A stretch of 64,000 nucleotides of DNA from Diplolepis rosae. Lineage: Eukaryota > Arthropoda > Insecta > Hymenoptera > Diplolepididae. The stretch is taken from the NCBI GenBank assembly GCA_030998225.1, contig JAPYXD010000704.1, positions 15,252,001-15,316,000 on the forward strand, in the 5' to 3' direction. Shown here in pieces: positions 1 to 11,157 of this stretch. The position numbers and the translations under genes are program-made. The notes beneath the pieces are model-generated. The model was not told the origin of the DNA. It worked only from the letters and a program-made list of their open reading frames with translations, and made no database searches. Every line of letters starts with the position of its first letter. The stretch's first letter is position 1.

Positions 1-894
1 TCCGTCATTAATCAATTTCCTCCTATGTGCTTTTTAATTTTATTCTTAGCCAGTTTTATAATCAATTTAACACAAGTAAGGATTTCAGAACTAAGTTAAT
101 ATAATCTTTAAATTGAATTACAGCTATTCATGTCTTTGTTTACTCTGCACGACGATCACCTTCGCACCTTGTCTCTGGCTACACGTGCCGGCATCAAGCC
201 GAACGTCAAAGTCAGCGGATTGTTGTCCCTCGAGTATTTCGCATGCAAAATCAAATTGTTCGCCTAACAAGTGATTTAAAATCTTCAAATAAAATTAATG
301 TAAAGGGTGGCAAAGAATTTCGGACCAAGTAACACGCTATCTTTTCCGGGATTTAAGATTCCGAAGACTGATATATAAGAATAATCGTGCAAGATATACC
401 CAACGCACACACAAATTTTTATTTTTCCAAGTTTTTACTATATTTTTGCTAAATCTTCCAATTTAAAAACCTTCGTGCCCCATGTTGGACGCCAGTTGAA
501 ACATTTCGCTCTTTGGCGGTTTCTATCGTTTATTCTTAAGTTATTTTATACTATTTTCGTTGCCTAATTTAGCTAATATTGGCAGATTGTAAGTTTGTTA
601 ATTGGGTTTCACGAAGGGGGAAGGTTACGCACAATTAAATTTCCTATTGAACGATCAGGATATAAAAAAAAACTCACATTCTGTGTTTTGAGACTGAGCG
701 TTTTGCAAAGAAAAAAAAATCCTCGTCTCCTTATTCTTGAGTTGTAAGTTTTTCGAAATCCAAAAAAAAAAATAAAAGAAACTTTAAATTTTGACCCCCA
801 AATTCGCGCAGTTGCGCAGAGGAAAAAAACACGTTCTAATTTTTGGGTATTCCCTAAAACCTGAACATACATTTTTTGTGAACATGTTGACATT
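1..894 (-). mobile_element. possible LTR-retroelement 5' end running off the window
   Basis: Read on the minus strand, an LTR-like segment (about 894 down to 505) carries an AATAAA near its end and finishes in TTTCA. It is followed after two bases by TGGCGTCCAACATGGGGC, which resembles the primer-binding sites that follow LTRs. Positions 500-1 would be the internal leader. No gag or pol is visible and the partner LTR would lie outside the window, so this is weak. A short stretch at about 130-270 is open on both strands and has possible splice acceptors on both, so it could instead be a host exon. Confidence 0.3.
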
Positions 895-968
895 CTATTA
901 AGTACATCATATAGGAAGATAGCTTCAAAGATCCTTTACTTAAATTTATAATTCAAAGTGTTCGTATT

Positions 969-2486
969 TATGTGCCTAGGCACACAATGAGGGTGATTGC
1001 GTGACGAGCGACAATGTTCGCAGGAGATCGAAGCCAAGGCGTAGTCGAGGCGTAGGTGAGGCATAGTCGAGGCGTAGCCGAGACGTAGCTGAGGCAAAGT
1101 CGAGACAAAGCCGAGCCGAATCCGAGGCGCGATTAGTCCCGCGAGCATTGTCGCGAGTCTCGCAATGTCCCGAATTGTGTGCATTGGCACATATTCTATT
1201 TTATGTGACTGTGGTGCGGATACGAGTTTTTATGCGTACATTGGAATCTAATCTAGTACTTATTGTAGTTTTTTGCTGCGCTAGTTGTACGAAGCGGGCG
1301 CAAATTGGCGACTAGTCCCGGCCATTTTGATTTTATCGGTCTTGTGTAGTAGTAATGGATTTTAATAGACGCATTCGCAGTTCAAATGTACAAGGCTTTG
1401 CCAGTAAGGTGCTAACGCTGTACGAAGAAGAAGTGAGAAGAAGAAGAATAAGAAATAGATTGCGTTCCACTGTAAGACTAATGCGCATGCGCAGTTCAAT
1501 TTCTACATTGTATTCCTCTGTAACGGAATATACAACATTGCTTTACTCTCAGCTGTAACGGAAAAACGAGTTTCCGCGGCTGAGGGACATAATAGTAGAT
1601 TGTGTACCAAGGGCGGCATGGTGGCGATTGTGACGAGTGCGAAGTGTACCCGCCCGAGCGTAGCGAGGGCGGTATTCACACGAGTCGCATCGCTACCATG
1701 TCGCTCGAGGTACACACGACGTTCTGTGTTCAAATTGGTGGAAAAAGTCGCGTTGCGTGCGAGTGCGTAGTTAGTCGCGGGCAGTCAAGTTTCGTGCGGT
1801 ATGAACATTTTGCCCTTTGAAGCGGGCGGTATGAACATTTCGCCCGATTTTGACGCCGAGGCACAATTGACTGCATGCCGCTCTACGCACAAGCATGCAA
1901 TGCCACTTTTTCCGCCCGTTTGGACACAAAATATTTTATGTGCCTCAGCCGCGGAAACTCGTTTTTCCGTTACAGCTGAGAGTAAAGCAATGTTATATAT
2001 TCCGTTACAGAGGAATACAATGTAGAAATTGACTTGCGCATGTTCATTATAGTCTTACAGAGGAACGCAATCTATTTCTTATTCTTCTTCTTCTCACTTC
2101 TTCTTCGTACAGCGTTAGCACTGACTACTACACAAGACCGATAAAATCAAAATGGCCGGGACTAGTCGCCAATTTGCGCCCGCTTCGTACAACTAGCGCA
2201 GCAAAACACTACAATAAGTACTAGATTAGATTCCAATGTACGCATAAAAACTCGTATCCGCACCACAGTCACATAAAATAGAATATGTGCCAATGCACAC
2301 AATTCGGGACATTGCGAGACTCGCGACAATGCTCGCAGGACTGATCGCGCCTCGGATTCGGCTCGGCTTTGTCTCGACTTTGCCTCAGCTACGTCTCGGC
2401 TACGCCTCGACTACGCCTTGGCTTCGATCTCTTGCGAACATTGTCGCTCGTCACGCAATCACCCTCATTGTGTGCCTAGGCACATA
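969..2486. mobile_element. large foldback element, copy 1 (both arms)
   Basis: Two long inverted arms, 969-1585 and 1942-2486, flank a centre of about 355 bp. The ends read TATGTGCCTAGGCACA and its complement. Each arm carries an 11-bp minisatellite (unit about AGGCGTAGTCG, 1033-1130 and 2351-2435). The left arm has about 55 bp that the right lacks. The open frames on both strands are repeats of the same arm, not genes. Related single-arm copies lie at 21494-21970 and 31353-31855. No transposase is encoded. Confidence 0.85.
1588..1730. repeat. central palindrome of foldback copy 1
   Basis: An imperfect palindrome with the core CCCGAGC-GTAGC-GAGGG, its arms matching outward (GTGTACC near one end, GGTACACAC near the other). 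The same architecture, with diverged sequence, sits next to copy 3 at 31857-31997, after the same TAATAGTA junction. It is therefore a module of the element family. Confidence 0.6.
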
Positions 2487-2735
2487 ATATACTATTTTCT
2501 TACTACCTTAGTCGAAAGTACGTGGTTTCGGCACCAATTTCACGGCAGAAAGTCCAACTTTCATGCATTGGTCAAGCTATATGCGCGCCCTCTATAATAG
2601 CGGGAGTAAAAACGTCAATAACCTCAAGCGTCAAATTTTGTCCGCTTTCTGCTAATGTATATTAGTGGCAATGAGTGGATATTATTTAGAATGTAATAAT
2701 AGTGACTGAAGTGTAACAAAAATAAAAATAAAAAA

Positions 2736-2921
2736 ATGAATGACATATCATCTGATGAATCGACAGATGAAGAAGAAATTAATAAAAACTTTGAAACTGA
2801 AGGACAGTTAATAGTAGAAACTGACACCTTACCCAAAAAGTCCGCTGACAGATACATGCTAGTCTATGATAATTACCAAAGATGGAAACAAGAAAATAGA
2901 AATCTAAACCTTAATTTATAG
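2736..2921 (+). CDS. small acidic ORF, possible recombinase N-terminal remnant
   Basis: A 61-aa frame opens with MNDISSDESTDEEEIN and continues through LPKKSADRYMLVYDNYQRW before stopping just ahead of the C20 palindrome. The second part looks like an amphipathic helical segment of the kind that starts the N-terminal SAM-like domain of tyrosine-recombinase-type (Crypton-like) proteins in arthropods. That family call is a guess from pattern, as no catalytic residues are present. Codon use and the acidic start suggest real coding origin, probably truncated. It may equally be a chance frame. Confidence 0.3.
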   Translation: MNDISSDESTDEEEINKNFETEGQLIVETDTLPKKSADRYMLVYDNYQRWKQENRNLNLNL

Positions 2922-2926
2922 ATGTA

Positions 2927-3008
2927 TTTGATGCCTGCCCCCCCCCCCCCCCCCCCCGACCAGCAGCACTCGCTCCGCTCGTGCCGCAAATGTCGGGGCA
3001 GGCATCAA
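2927..3008. repeat. palindrome containing a 20-bp C homopolymer
   Basis: TTGATGCCTGCCCC at the left is matched by GGGGCAGGCATCAA at the right. The left half continues into an uninterrupted run of 20 C (2938-2957), followed by CACTCGCTCCGCTCGTG. It looks like a tiny foldback whose left arm expanded by slippage. Confidence 0.7.
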
Positions 3009-3065
3009 TATATTCCAATGGACACATGCAATTGTTTTCGTACTTTCGACCGGGTAGCAAGAAAA

Positions 3066-3135
3066 ATAGTATACACTACATGGGCAGAAATTTGAGCGCC
3101 CTGAACTTTCTGCCCTTGTAGTGTAATATACTATT
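3066..3135. repeat. 70-bp foldback
   Basis: ATAGTATACACTACA with GGGCAGAAA on the left is mirrored by TTTCTGCCC and TGTAGTGTAATATACTAT on the right, around GAGCGCCC. It is a miniature inverted-repeat sequence with no coding capacity. Confidence 0.65.
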
Positions 3136-3850
3136 GAAAATTTAGAATAGTTAGAAATAAAAATTACTAATGAACAGAATCAAAAATACATATAAGAGGG
3201 CTCCACTTAAGCGCCACCTTCGTGCGTGGCCATTTCGGTCCTGCCTCAACGAAGGAGGCGAGCAACAAACCGGCCGAGAACAGTGATCGTCGATTAAAAT
3301 TCAACTCAGATACGATTGAACATTTTTAATCGTATCTCGGGTACCCATGAATATTTTTGAAGTTTTCTTGGCTTAAATTAAAGATCAGATTTTAGACTCT
3401 ATGTCGTATAATTTTCAAATTTCGGAAAAATTTTCCCGAGTTCATGCAAAAAGTTGAAGTTGATTCAGGGCAATTTACAGACCTTCCATAAGAAGGTACC
3501 GTCGTTACCCCATCTCCGGCTTCCAAAATTTGGTCGCCACACTAGGACCGACCTTAGCCCGACCATCAAACTCTGGCTGTCGACCTAAATTCACACCTGG
3601 GATTTCACGTGAAATTTTTCCATCTTCTAAACAACAAGAGATATATTAAAATAAATAGAATTATCTAATTTTTAAGACCCTTTACGAGTCTCAAAAAGTT
3701 TCATTCCAAAACTGTTGAAGTATTTTAATGATTTTTTGTGTGCACGAGAATTTCGGGATAAAATTTCACGTGAAAAAACACCCTAAATTCCTTGTGAACT
3801 GTTCCAGAACGCCATTTGAAATTCACGTATATTTCTATGTTGATTTTTTT
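3136..3850. other. no gene seen
   Basis: AT-rich sequence with one moderately GC-rich patch (3190-3290). No open frame, splice-supported exon or clear repeat boundary was found. Confidence 0.5.
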
Positions 3851-4270
3851 TTAGCTGAGTTGCTTTTTATTCTGAGGTCGATAACGTATAGTTGCAGTCA
3901 AACTACAATTAACCCAAGTGTTTAAGCTAATGCAAGCTCGGACAGATTCATCATGTAGTCGATTTCGATGTTTACGAATCATCAATCCAGCCCTTGAAAA
4001 CAGGCGCTTCTGCGAAACAGATGTTGCTTGGATAGTTAACAAATCACGGGACAGCTTCATTTCCTATCTGCATGGGAGAGTGAAAAATTTTTATAAATCT
4101 TCTCAAATTTTTCTTTGGCCCTCTTTGCCATTTCTTTTTCCCATTGCGTAGTTTTGAATGTTTCAAATTTGTGTTCAGGGTTCAAAATAAGTACCGCGCT
4201 GTAGAACCAATTAAATTTTCAGTAGTATTTCAGAAGTTTCTCAAGAGCCGATTGAAGAGCGTCTATGAGT

Positions 4271-4995
4271 TTAAGGGGAGCTTCTCCTGTAAATGGGTCA
4301 AAAAATCGATTTTTTTCATCATTATTCGATTTCATATGCATTCAGAAGTACGCATGTAAAATTTCAGGCCGGAATTTGAAAAATTGTGGAATTCATGAAT
4401 TTTTTTGTCACGTTATGTGACATGCTGTTTTTGGAACTAAAAACTTTAAACGCGTTTTTCTCGAAACCATGTTTTTCAAACTGGCGTGCACGATAAATAA
4501 AGAACAGCTTGACATATTTCAAAAGTTTTTATATCTGATTAAACTGTATTAAATTTTAAATAGAATCACGTCGAGAAAAATGTGAAGAAAAATTTTTTAT
4601 CCCACTTTTTTTAAACAAATGTGACGAAACAAAATCAAAATTTTGCAAATTTTGTTGTAATTTTTGTAAAAATCACTTTTTTCAAAAAACAAAAACGTCA
4701 CTCCATAGAGGTCTCAAATACAAACAAAAAACATATAACATTTTTTGTTCCAGAATCAACTCCTGAGGCTCTACAATGCACGCTATTTACCTCTGCGAAA
4801 ATAGCATGTCCCACTTTGAGCAATCATATCTCAGGAAGGACTCGATATTTTTACATAAAATTAACACTGTAGTAGTCTCTAATAAAGAATAATAACTACA
4901 TAAAGTTTCAAGATTAGGAAACCCGTTGTTTTTTATTAATCCACGCTCGAAATTAAGGAGCGAAAAACCCCGTTTACAGGAGAAGCTCCCCTTAA
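4271..4995. mobile_element. TTAA-flanked MITE, copy 1
   Basis: Ends are TTAAGGGGAGCTTCTCCTGT and the exact complement ACAGGAGAAGCTCCCCTTAA, about 23 bp of inverted repeat flanked by TTAA on both sides. It is inserted in the hAT relic. A sister with shorter terminal identity lies at 29275-29966, and both run into GTCAAAAAATCGATTTTTT just inside the left end. The TTAA target suggests a piggyBac-type transposase acted in trans. Confidence 0.7.
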
Positions 4996-5088
4996 GTTCA
5001 GTAGCAGTTTTCTTTAGTTTTATATTTAACAACATAATTGAAGACTCCAGTTTATTCAAAAGTAGGTTGAACTCTACGACGACCGATG

Positions 5089-5089
<1 letters not shown>

Positions 5090-5146
<57 letters not shown>
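5090..5146. repeat. (AT)n microsatellite
   Basis: Uninterrupted TA dinucleotide run of more than 50 bp. It produces artificial Tyr-Ile repeat frames on both strands. Confidence 0.95.
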
Positions 5147-5867
5147 TTGCCTCTGGAAAGAAGTTCGAACAGTGCTTTGAAGGGATGCAAATATTTTTGA
5201 ACCTTAAGGAGAAGCTGCCATGCAGACTTCTCAATGGACATCTGCTTTGTATTCATCGTACGTAATAAATCTAAAGCTTTCTTCATGCGACTTGCAGTTT
5301 TTATCATATCATAAGTTGAATACCATCTGGTTTAAGCATCACATCACCTACAAAGTAGAAACATTTTAATTTGTATTGCAGCTGTTCAGACCTTTTAAGT
5401 TTTTTGAAGAGTTTTCTTAACCTTGGTATCATTTTCCGTTCTTCATTAGCTTCATTATCTTCGTCGTCTTTATCAAAGTTTCAACAGATTCAGTATCATC
5501 CTCATCCTGTCTTTCACTTTAGTCTTCTCTTTTATTACTATTTTCTTCAAAGTTTTCTTCGTCAATTTCAAGTCCGTTAAACATATCTTACGCAGATAAA
5601 TTTAGGGTGTATAGTATGCAACGTATCAAAAGTGAGGGTCCTGTGAATCAAAGCACGTTTTGAACGTCGAATTAAATAAATTCTTAAGTTCCTTCAGTAA
5701 TTTGTAATTGCTGAGACATTGCCCGCTATTATTCCTTGCAGTTTTTCTCTAAGATCTTATTTCAGCATGATACTGAAAAATAGTTCAGCTATGTCTCTCC
5801 TCTTGTGGTTCCCAAGATTTGAAAGGTACGTAATAGGATACGGAATACGGAATAGGGGTAGTAGAAT

Positions 5868-6097
5868 CATAGAGATATTACAGATAGAGTCAACAAGCCA
5901 GCCTGAAACCTGTCAGCTCTCGCGAGAGAGAGAGTGACTCAGAGAGTTAGATTATCTCTCTCTAACACAATACGCGTAGACAAAGACAGAAAAACATCGC
6001 ATCGTCTCTCTCTTTCGCTCTCACCGAGTTTCCAGACTGACGTTGCCACTTACAGAGCGGCCTATGGCTTGTCGACTCCATCTGTAATATTTCTATG
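5868..6097. mobile_element. hAT MITE (intact copy)
   Basis: A 230-bp element begins CATAGAGATATTACAGATAG and ends in the near-complement CTATCTGTAATATTTCTATG. It is flanked by an exact 8-bp duplication AGTAGAAT (5860-5867 and 6098-6105), diagnostic of hAT target-site duplication. The interior is rich in GAGAGAGA and CTCTCTCT. A second copy with a different 8-bp duplication lies at 20239-21244. Confidence 0.88.
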
Positions 6098-6118
6098 AGT
6101 AGAATACGGGCAAGATCA

Positions 6119-7404
6119 CTCCGGTAAGAAGAGGTAGATTAAAATAAATCGAACGGTATTCAAAATGTCAAACAATTCAATTCATATTAATGGTGAACCA
6201 ATTCCGTTTCTTTCTGAATTATAGTTAATGCGTTTGACTGAATTCAAGTTATTTCAATCCAACCCACTCCTCAATATAAATGAATTCATTTTAATACCAT
6301 TGACCGGAATTAAAAATGAGACAAAGTCATTGCGATTCAATTCAGTCAAGTGACTTTTAAATTGAATGTGTGTCAATGCTTTTTGTGGAATTCAGATTGA
6401 AAAAGGGCCAATGCGACTCAATGCGCTTTGAGGGACTGAAATTGGAAGACAGCGATTGCGATTAAATGATTCCAAGCGATCTGAAAATTGAATTCCGGTA
6501 AATGCCTGTTGTGGAATTAAATATTTTGAGTTCAAATTCATATATTCTGCTGCTTGAATTTTCTCGTAAACAATTGTTCTTTTGAAATATACTTATACAC
6601 AATTATAAATTGAATAATTTTAGTTAATTTTCATTGACGTACTTAATAAATTCCTGTATGCGATAGGTATTGCATTTTCATTGACAGACTGATTCCACGC
6701 ATTGATTGTTCTGTTCTATTGCTATAACTTATAATCTGCCATATGATTAGCCTCGGCTGTTAGTGGTTACAGTAGTCCTAAAGTTGGCCTGCCTGTCGAC
6801 TCTTTGCTCGCATGAAATGGTGAACATTCTTTGGCTGCTATTATATAATATTGTCATTTGAAATCACCCGGCAACAGAAGTCAATGTATCTTCATTTAAG
6901 GGAAGTGATGATCCGACATGCAGGCCACCCTTGATATCACTGAGTCGCTGTGATGGTGTCACATAATTCCACCCGGAAGTATCAAACTCCATAGAATATA
7001 GCCAATATGAATATTCCAATTTTTTAACAATATTTTTTATAGAACAAAGTTCAACTGTTGACAAGAATGAATTTGCTTTTTTTCTTGCAAGTGAACAAAA
7101 ATTCGATTCAAATACCAATATTTGAGATTAGGCTGCGAGAAACTGATGTACCTTCCACGGATAGCAACGGATTTTTATTACTTTTCTACTTTTCGGGCTA
7201 TTCCAACTAAGAATGAATTTAAAGTGTCATTTTTTAGTAGGGCATTGAAACTGATAAGATTCAATTCCGTTTCTATAATCGAATTTTTTTTAATGCGTTG
7301 CAGTCTCTCAAAGGATTGCAGAGGATTCATTTGGAAATCCGAAAACGGGATTCAATCGCATTGAAACATTTCAATGCTATTCAATACACCTCTTCTTATC
7401 GGAA
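6119..7404. mobile_element. candidate 1.3-kb non-autonomous element
   Basis: CCGGTAAGAAGAGGT (6119) is matched inversely by ACCTCTTCTTATCGG (ending about 7403). The interior is full of short variants of CAATTCAATTC, GCGATTCAA and similar. No coding region is recognised; a minus-strand frame at 6864-7118 has no recognisable features. Target duplications were not resolved. Confidence 0.4.
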
Positions 7405-8906
7405 CACGAAACCTAGAAATTTCTCTTCTTGATGTGCACCTTTAAGGAAAGTAGCAAGTTCGTGTGAACAACTTGATCCAGTTTTTATATGCTTATGTCC
7501 AAAATTCATAGCATTTTGTTTTCAAAATTATGGAAATAGTAAAGAAAATAAAAAGAGACGTAGATAGACTACTATTAGTTTTGATAATGAAAAAAATGGT
7601 CTGATAGATTTTGCTGTAATTGAACTCTTGTTCATTTTCCAAACCAAAAGTAGTATATCTATTTTCGTTTTTATCTTCTCTACCATTTCTTAAATTTAAA
7701 AAAAAATATTTGTGGACTGTGGACGTAAGTATGTAGAAACTTAAACTCGAGTAATTTTGCCAATTTAATGAGTATAACATGCCCTTCAGTCTAATAATTA
7801 AATAAATATCTCGATGCGCACGTGCAAAATTCTCAAAGAATGATTAGAAGGCCAAAGCAGGCAGTAAGATATTAATACAAATATCATTCTGTTGAATTAT
7901 TTAATTAGAGAAAATTATGATCATCAATTAGAAGAGAAACTAGAATCTTAAAAATGTCTTTGATCAATTAAATAATTTAACAACATAATATCTGTATTAA
8001 AATTATTAGAATTTTGATCACCGAAGGTTCAATTGTATTACGAGTACACCTTTTAAGAAAAATTTACATTCTAATTAAAGTAAAGTGTATTTGAAGAATG
8101 ATGTCATTCTGTTTATCATGGTTTTTATTTCTGACCTTTCACATAAGCTTTATATCATCAAGTAGCAAGTGTTACGCAATTTTAAAGATTTTAACTTCAT
8201 TTTAATCTTTAATTTTAAAAGATTTTAAGATTAACTGTAAAAAATACTTTAACTCATTGGGTTACTGATGTCATTTTTCATAATGATATTCTTTATCTAT
8301 GAAAGTCGTTAATAACAACGTCTCTAAATGCAGAAGCTTAGAATATTGTATGAGGAAAATAAGTAATTTTTTCTTCATTTAGATAGATTTTTATACGGAA
8401 GGAAGCAAATTCGCACAAATTGCTATTTTAAATCAAAAATGTACCTTTAGAAGAATAGTGAAATTTGAAAAAAATAGAATATACTATTCATCATATTATC
8501 CTCCGAGGGTACAATTGTTGATTTAGAATATCAAATTGTTCGAATTCTCTTTTTTCCGTGTGTTTACTGAGAAAAAGTATTAATCAGGGTAACTCATTAA
8601 ATTCAGTAAAGAAGGATCACAATTATTATTTTTTATTCTCTAAAAATACAACAGCTAAATTATTGTGGCTAATCTGATGACATTTTTGGTGAAGTTGATC
8701 GAATCCGATTAGTCGCCTCAATTTCGGTTTGAGCTTTACGACCTCCTTTCTTTAGTTTCTTAAGGCCATGTCCTAAGTCGGCCACGTGACTAGGTCAGTC
8801 CTCGGATCGACATTGCTAAGTGAAAAGAAAATAATTTTGAAATAACTTTTGCCATATTTTTAAAAGGTAGATTGCCTTCAGCATTTTTGTAAGAACGAAC
8901 TGCAAC
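7405..8906. other. AT-rich non-coding stretch with a small foldback
   Basis: No gene seen. At 7871-8000, TTAATACAAATAT and TTGAATTATTTAATT recur inverted on the right (AATTAAATAATTTAA, ATATCTGTATTAA), giving a foldback of about 130 bp. Confidence 0.5.
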
Positions 8907-9499
8907 CTAGAATTTAGCAGTACTCTTTAAGATTTCTTCGCCAAGGTGCTCCATCCAATTCACAGTCCTGAGGCACCGCAATCCACTTTTTAAAACTTGA
9001 ATATCATCTGGTTGATGGAGAAGCTGAGGAAGAATGTCATCAATCATGCCATTTTTCGTTAAATTAAAAATGTTTTCTGGTGACACACGAATGATTTTTC
9101 GTAGAATATTAACATTATCCGGAATCAGTGTTCGCGGAACGTGGACGTAAACGGCCCCCATCATGGACCCTACCAGCTCATGGCTTCTTCCTCGCTCCAC
9201 TACCATAGGTTGGTTGAATGAGGAAGACACAATGAGCTCGAAGCATCTATGATGGGGGCCGTTTACGTCCACGTTTTGCGAACACTGTCCGGAATACGCT
9301 GAACAATCGTGAGAAAAGGAGAACATCTACTATAGACTTCCTCGGAATTTTCTTCTTCAACAACTACTACTGCGAGTGCAGATTCAAATTCTCTCTCATA
9401 ATCAACAGTTTGAATTGAACGAAAAGCTTAAGGATTGTTCAGAGTATTCTTTATATACTGAAGATTGAACTCTTTTCTGGCTTTTTCGATAAATCCCTG
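8907..9499 (-). pseudogene. decayed host exon (unidentified helical protein)
   Basis: On the minus strand a splice acceptor (TTACAG, 9500) opens a frame GFIEKARKEFNLQYIKNTL. An in-frame TAA (9428-9430) interrupts it. The same frame then runs through DYEREFESALAVVVVEEENS and, after the MITE at 9126-9287, through NVNILRKIIRVSPENIF...LPQLLHQPDDIQVLKSGLRCL to TAG at 8907. The helical, leucine-spaced C-terminus resembles Armadillo/HEAT-type repeats, but I do not recognise the protein. Removing the MITE and one 8-bp duplication restores the frame exactly (IVQRIPDNVNIL), so the insertion hit coding DNA. With the extra stop this is most likely a pseudogene or dead duplicate exon. Confidence 0.5.
9126..9287. 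mobile_element. 162-bp hAT MITE inside the exon
   Basis: Ends CAGTGTTCGC and GCGAACACTG continue into about 38 bp of near-perfect inverted repeat (GTGGACGTAAACGGCCCCCA). It is flanked by an exact 8-bp duplication TCCGGAAT (9118-9125, 9288-9295). It encodes no protein. Confidence 0.9.
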
Positions 9500-9851
9500 C
9501 TGTAAGTAAAGAGATAGAAAGAGGTAGAACCTTGTCTATCTCTTTCAAGTAGCCGATTTGCATCCCCAAAACGCTATGTCTTTTTATCACAAAAATTATA
9601 TCCAACATGCCAAGGAATATCTATCTCTTTCTATCCCTCCGTTTATCTCTTGTTCTGGAATATCTATCTCTTCCTATCTCCAGTCTAGGCCTACGTCCGA
9701 TAAGTAATATCTGTATCTTCCTATCCCCTCGCCTTTTCCTGTAACCGCAAAAATTTATCTCTTTCTATCATTGTAAAAAAAATTTGTATCAAATTGTATT
9801 CCCGTCTCTATTTTTCGTTTCAAACTTATTACTTTTCATACTCCTAAGATA
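9500..9851. repeat. degenerate TATCTCTTTCTATC repeats
   Basis: Variants of ATCTCTTTCTATC recur about eight times between 9510 and 9770 with irregular spacing. This resembles an old minisatellite or transposon-derived repeat. No gene. Confidence 0.5.
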
Positions 9852-11157
9852 TAAAGGGTTTTCCAATAGGGACATAACAATTTCTTATCTTTATATGAAT
9901 GTACCCTTAAACTTTTTTAATGAACTGTCAATGTCAAAACGTTAGTTAAAGTCAACATTTTCATCATGGTAAAGTTCACGAACCAGCAACGTTTGGAAAT
10001 TATTAAAAATTACTACCGAAATTCTGAGGCGGTGGTCGCAACTTTAAGAGCGCTTGATCCAATTTTCGGCCGTAATAATCGCCCCACCCGACAGGCTGTG
10101 CGTGCTGTAGTGGATAAATTCGAGACCAAATTTACACTATTGGATGTTCCGGTGCCAAAAAGACATCGTATTGCTCGAAGCGAAGAAATAATCGCAGCCG
10201 TAAGTGCATCGATTCAAAATGAGCCAAATCAGTCGAATCCACGTCGTTCTCAAGAATTGGGCATCGCTCAAACGACACTGTGCTGTATTATGCGAAAAGA
10301 TCTTGGCCTACATGCTTTCAAGATTGAATTGACTCTAGAACTAAAGCCACTTGATCATTTGAAACACCGAAACTTCTCCAATTGGGCTCTGTCAAAGCTT
10401 GAAGAAAATGAAGAATTTCATCGAAAAATCATCTTCAGCGATGAAGCTCATTTCTGGCTCAATGGCTTTGTTAATAAGCAAAATATGCGTTATTGGTCAG
10501 CAACGAACCCAAATGTATTCTTGAGACACCGTTGCATCCGCAAAAAGTGACTGTTTGGTGCGGTTTTCATGCCGGAGGTGTGATTGGGCCGTATTTTTTC
10601 GTGGATGAAAACGACGTCATGTTACCGTCAATAGAGAGCGCTATCGTGCTATGTTGGAAGATTATGTGTGGCCAGAATTGGATGAACTTAACATCAACGA
10701 AATGTGGTTTCAACAAGACGGTGCCACTAGCCACACAGCACGCGTCACAATCGATTTATTGAAAGGAAAATTTGGTGAACGTGTTATCTCGAGAAATGGT
10801 CAGGTCGAATGGTCGCCTCGTTCATGCGATCTAACGCCATTGGATTTCTTTTTATGGGGCCATATCAAGTCACTGGTCTATGCCAACAAGCCAGCAACTT
10901 TAGACGACCTCAAAGACAACATCCAACGCGAAATTGCCAACGTTCCGGTCGAAATGTGTGCCAGAGTGGTGGAAAATTGGGTCCAAAGAATCGACTGCTG
11001 TAAACGGGCTCGTGGTGGTCATATGACCGATATCGAATGTCATTCATAAAATGTAACGCTTGCACTACACCCACAATAAATTTGAACTCAATATCTCAAA
11101 TATTTCTGTGTTTTATTCATAGATAAAATTGTTATGTCCCTATTGGAAAACCCTTTA
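9852..11157 (+). mobile_element. complete mariner-like element, DD41D type
   Basis: Inverted ends AAGGGTTTTCCAATAGGGAC and GTCCCTATTGGAAAACCCTT with TA on each side (9852-9853, 11156-11157). The inverted repeat runs at least 28 bp. The interior is a single transposase gene on the plus strand with two frameshifts. Ends and TA duplications are intact, so the copy could still be moved in trans. Confidence 0.9.
9966..11049 (+). pseudogene. mariner-like transposase (two frameshifts)
   Basis: The frame starts MVKFTNQQRLEIIKNYYRNS, an N-terminal helix-turn-helix typical of Tc1/mariner relatives. The first catalytic Asp is in FSDEAHFWLNG (about residue 158), the second in FQQDGATSHTA, and the third in DLTPLDFFLWG. 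Forty-one residues separate the second Asp from the Asp of TPLD, fitting the DD41D subgroup. The frame shifts near 10512 (before PLHPQKVTVWCG) and near 10620 (before RERYRAMLEDY), so no full-length enzyme is made, and it ends at 11049. All three acidic residues survive in the separate frames, which suggests fairly recent decay. Confidence 0.88.

Larger units (their letters stand above)
2502..3059. mobile_element. candidate short element with about 20-bp inverted ends
   Basis: CTACCTTAGTCGAAAGTACG at 2502 is matched in inverted orientation by CGTACTTTCGACCGGGTAG ending near 3059. Between them lie a small acidic open frame (2736-2921) and a palindrome with a C20 run (2927-3008). The end match is imperfect and no target duplication was resolved, so the boundaries are tentative. 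Confidence 0.4.
3851..5830 (-). pseudogene. decayed hAT-superfamily transposase
   Basis: Read on the minus strand from high to low coordinate, scattered frames give hAT-like pieces in the right order. There is a segment like RCIxHTLNLxxQDM (about 5610, here IRCILYTLNLSA then DMFNGLEID), then an acidic linker and basic RLRKLFKKLKRS (about 5430), RWYSTYDMIKTASRMKKAL (5300), and KSAWQLLLKVQKYLHPF (5220). The C-terminal dimerisation block LTIQATSVSQKRLFSRAG...KHRNRLHDE is at 4040-3950. The frame is broken by stops, shifts, an (AT)n expansion after LLSRGKY, and a TTAA-flanked element (4271-4995). It is non-functional, and its own terminal repeats were not found. Confidence 0.7.

Noticed and set aside
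936..2487. Matching ORFs on opposite strands (MPMHTIRDIARLATMLAG)
   Set aside because: Both are the same foldback arm read inward; they are repeats, not two genes.
5052..5307. ORFs with long Tyr-Ile repeats
   Set aside because: The repeats come from the (AT)n microsatellite; only the flanking part is genuine, as hAT transposase relic.
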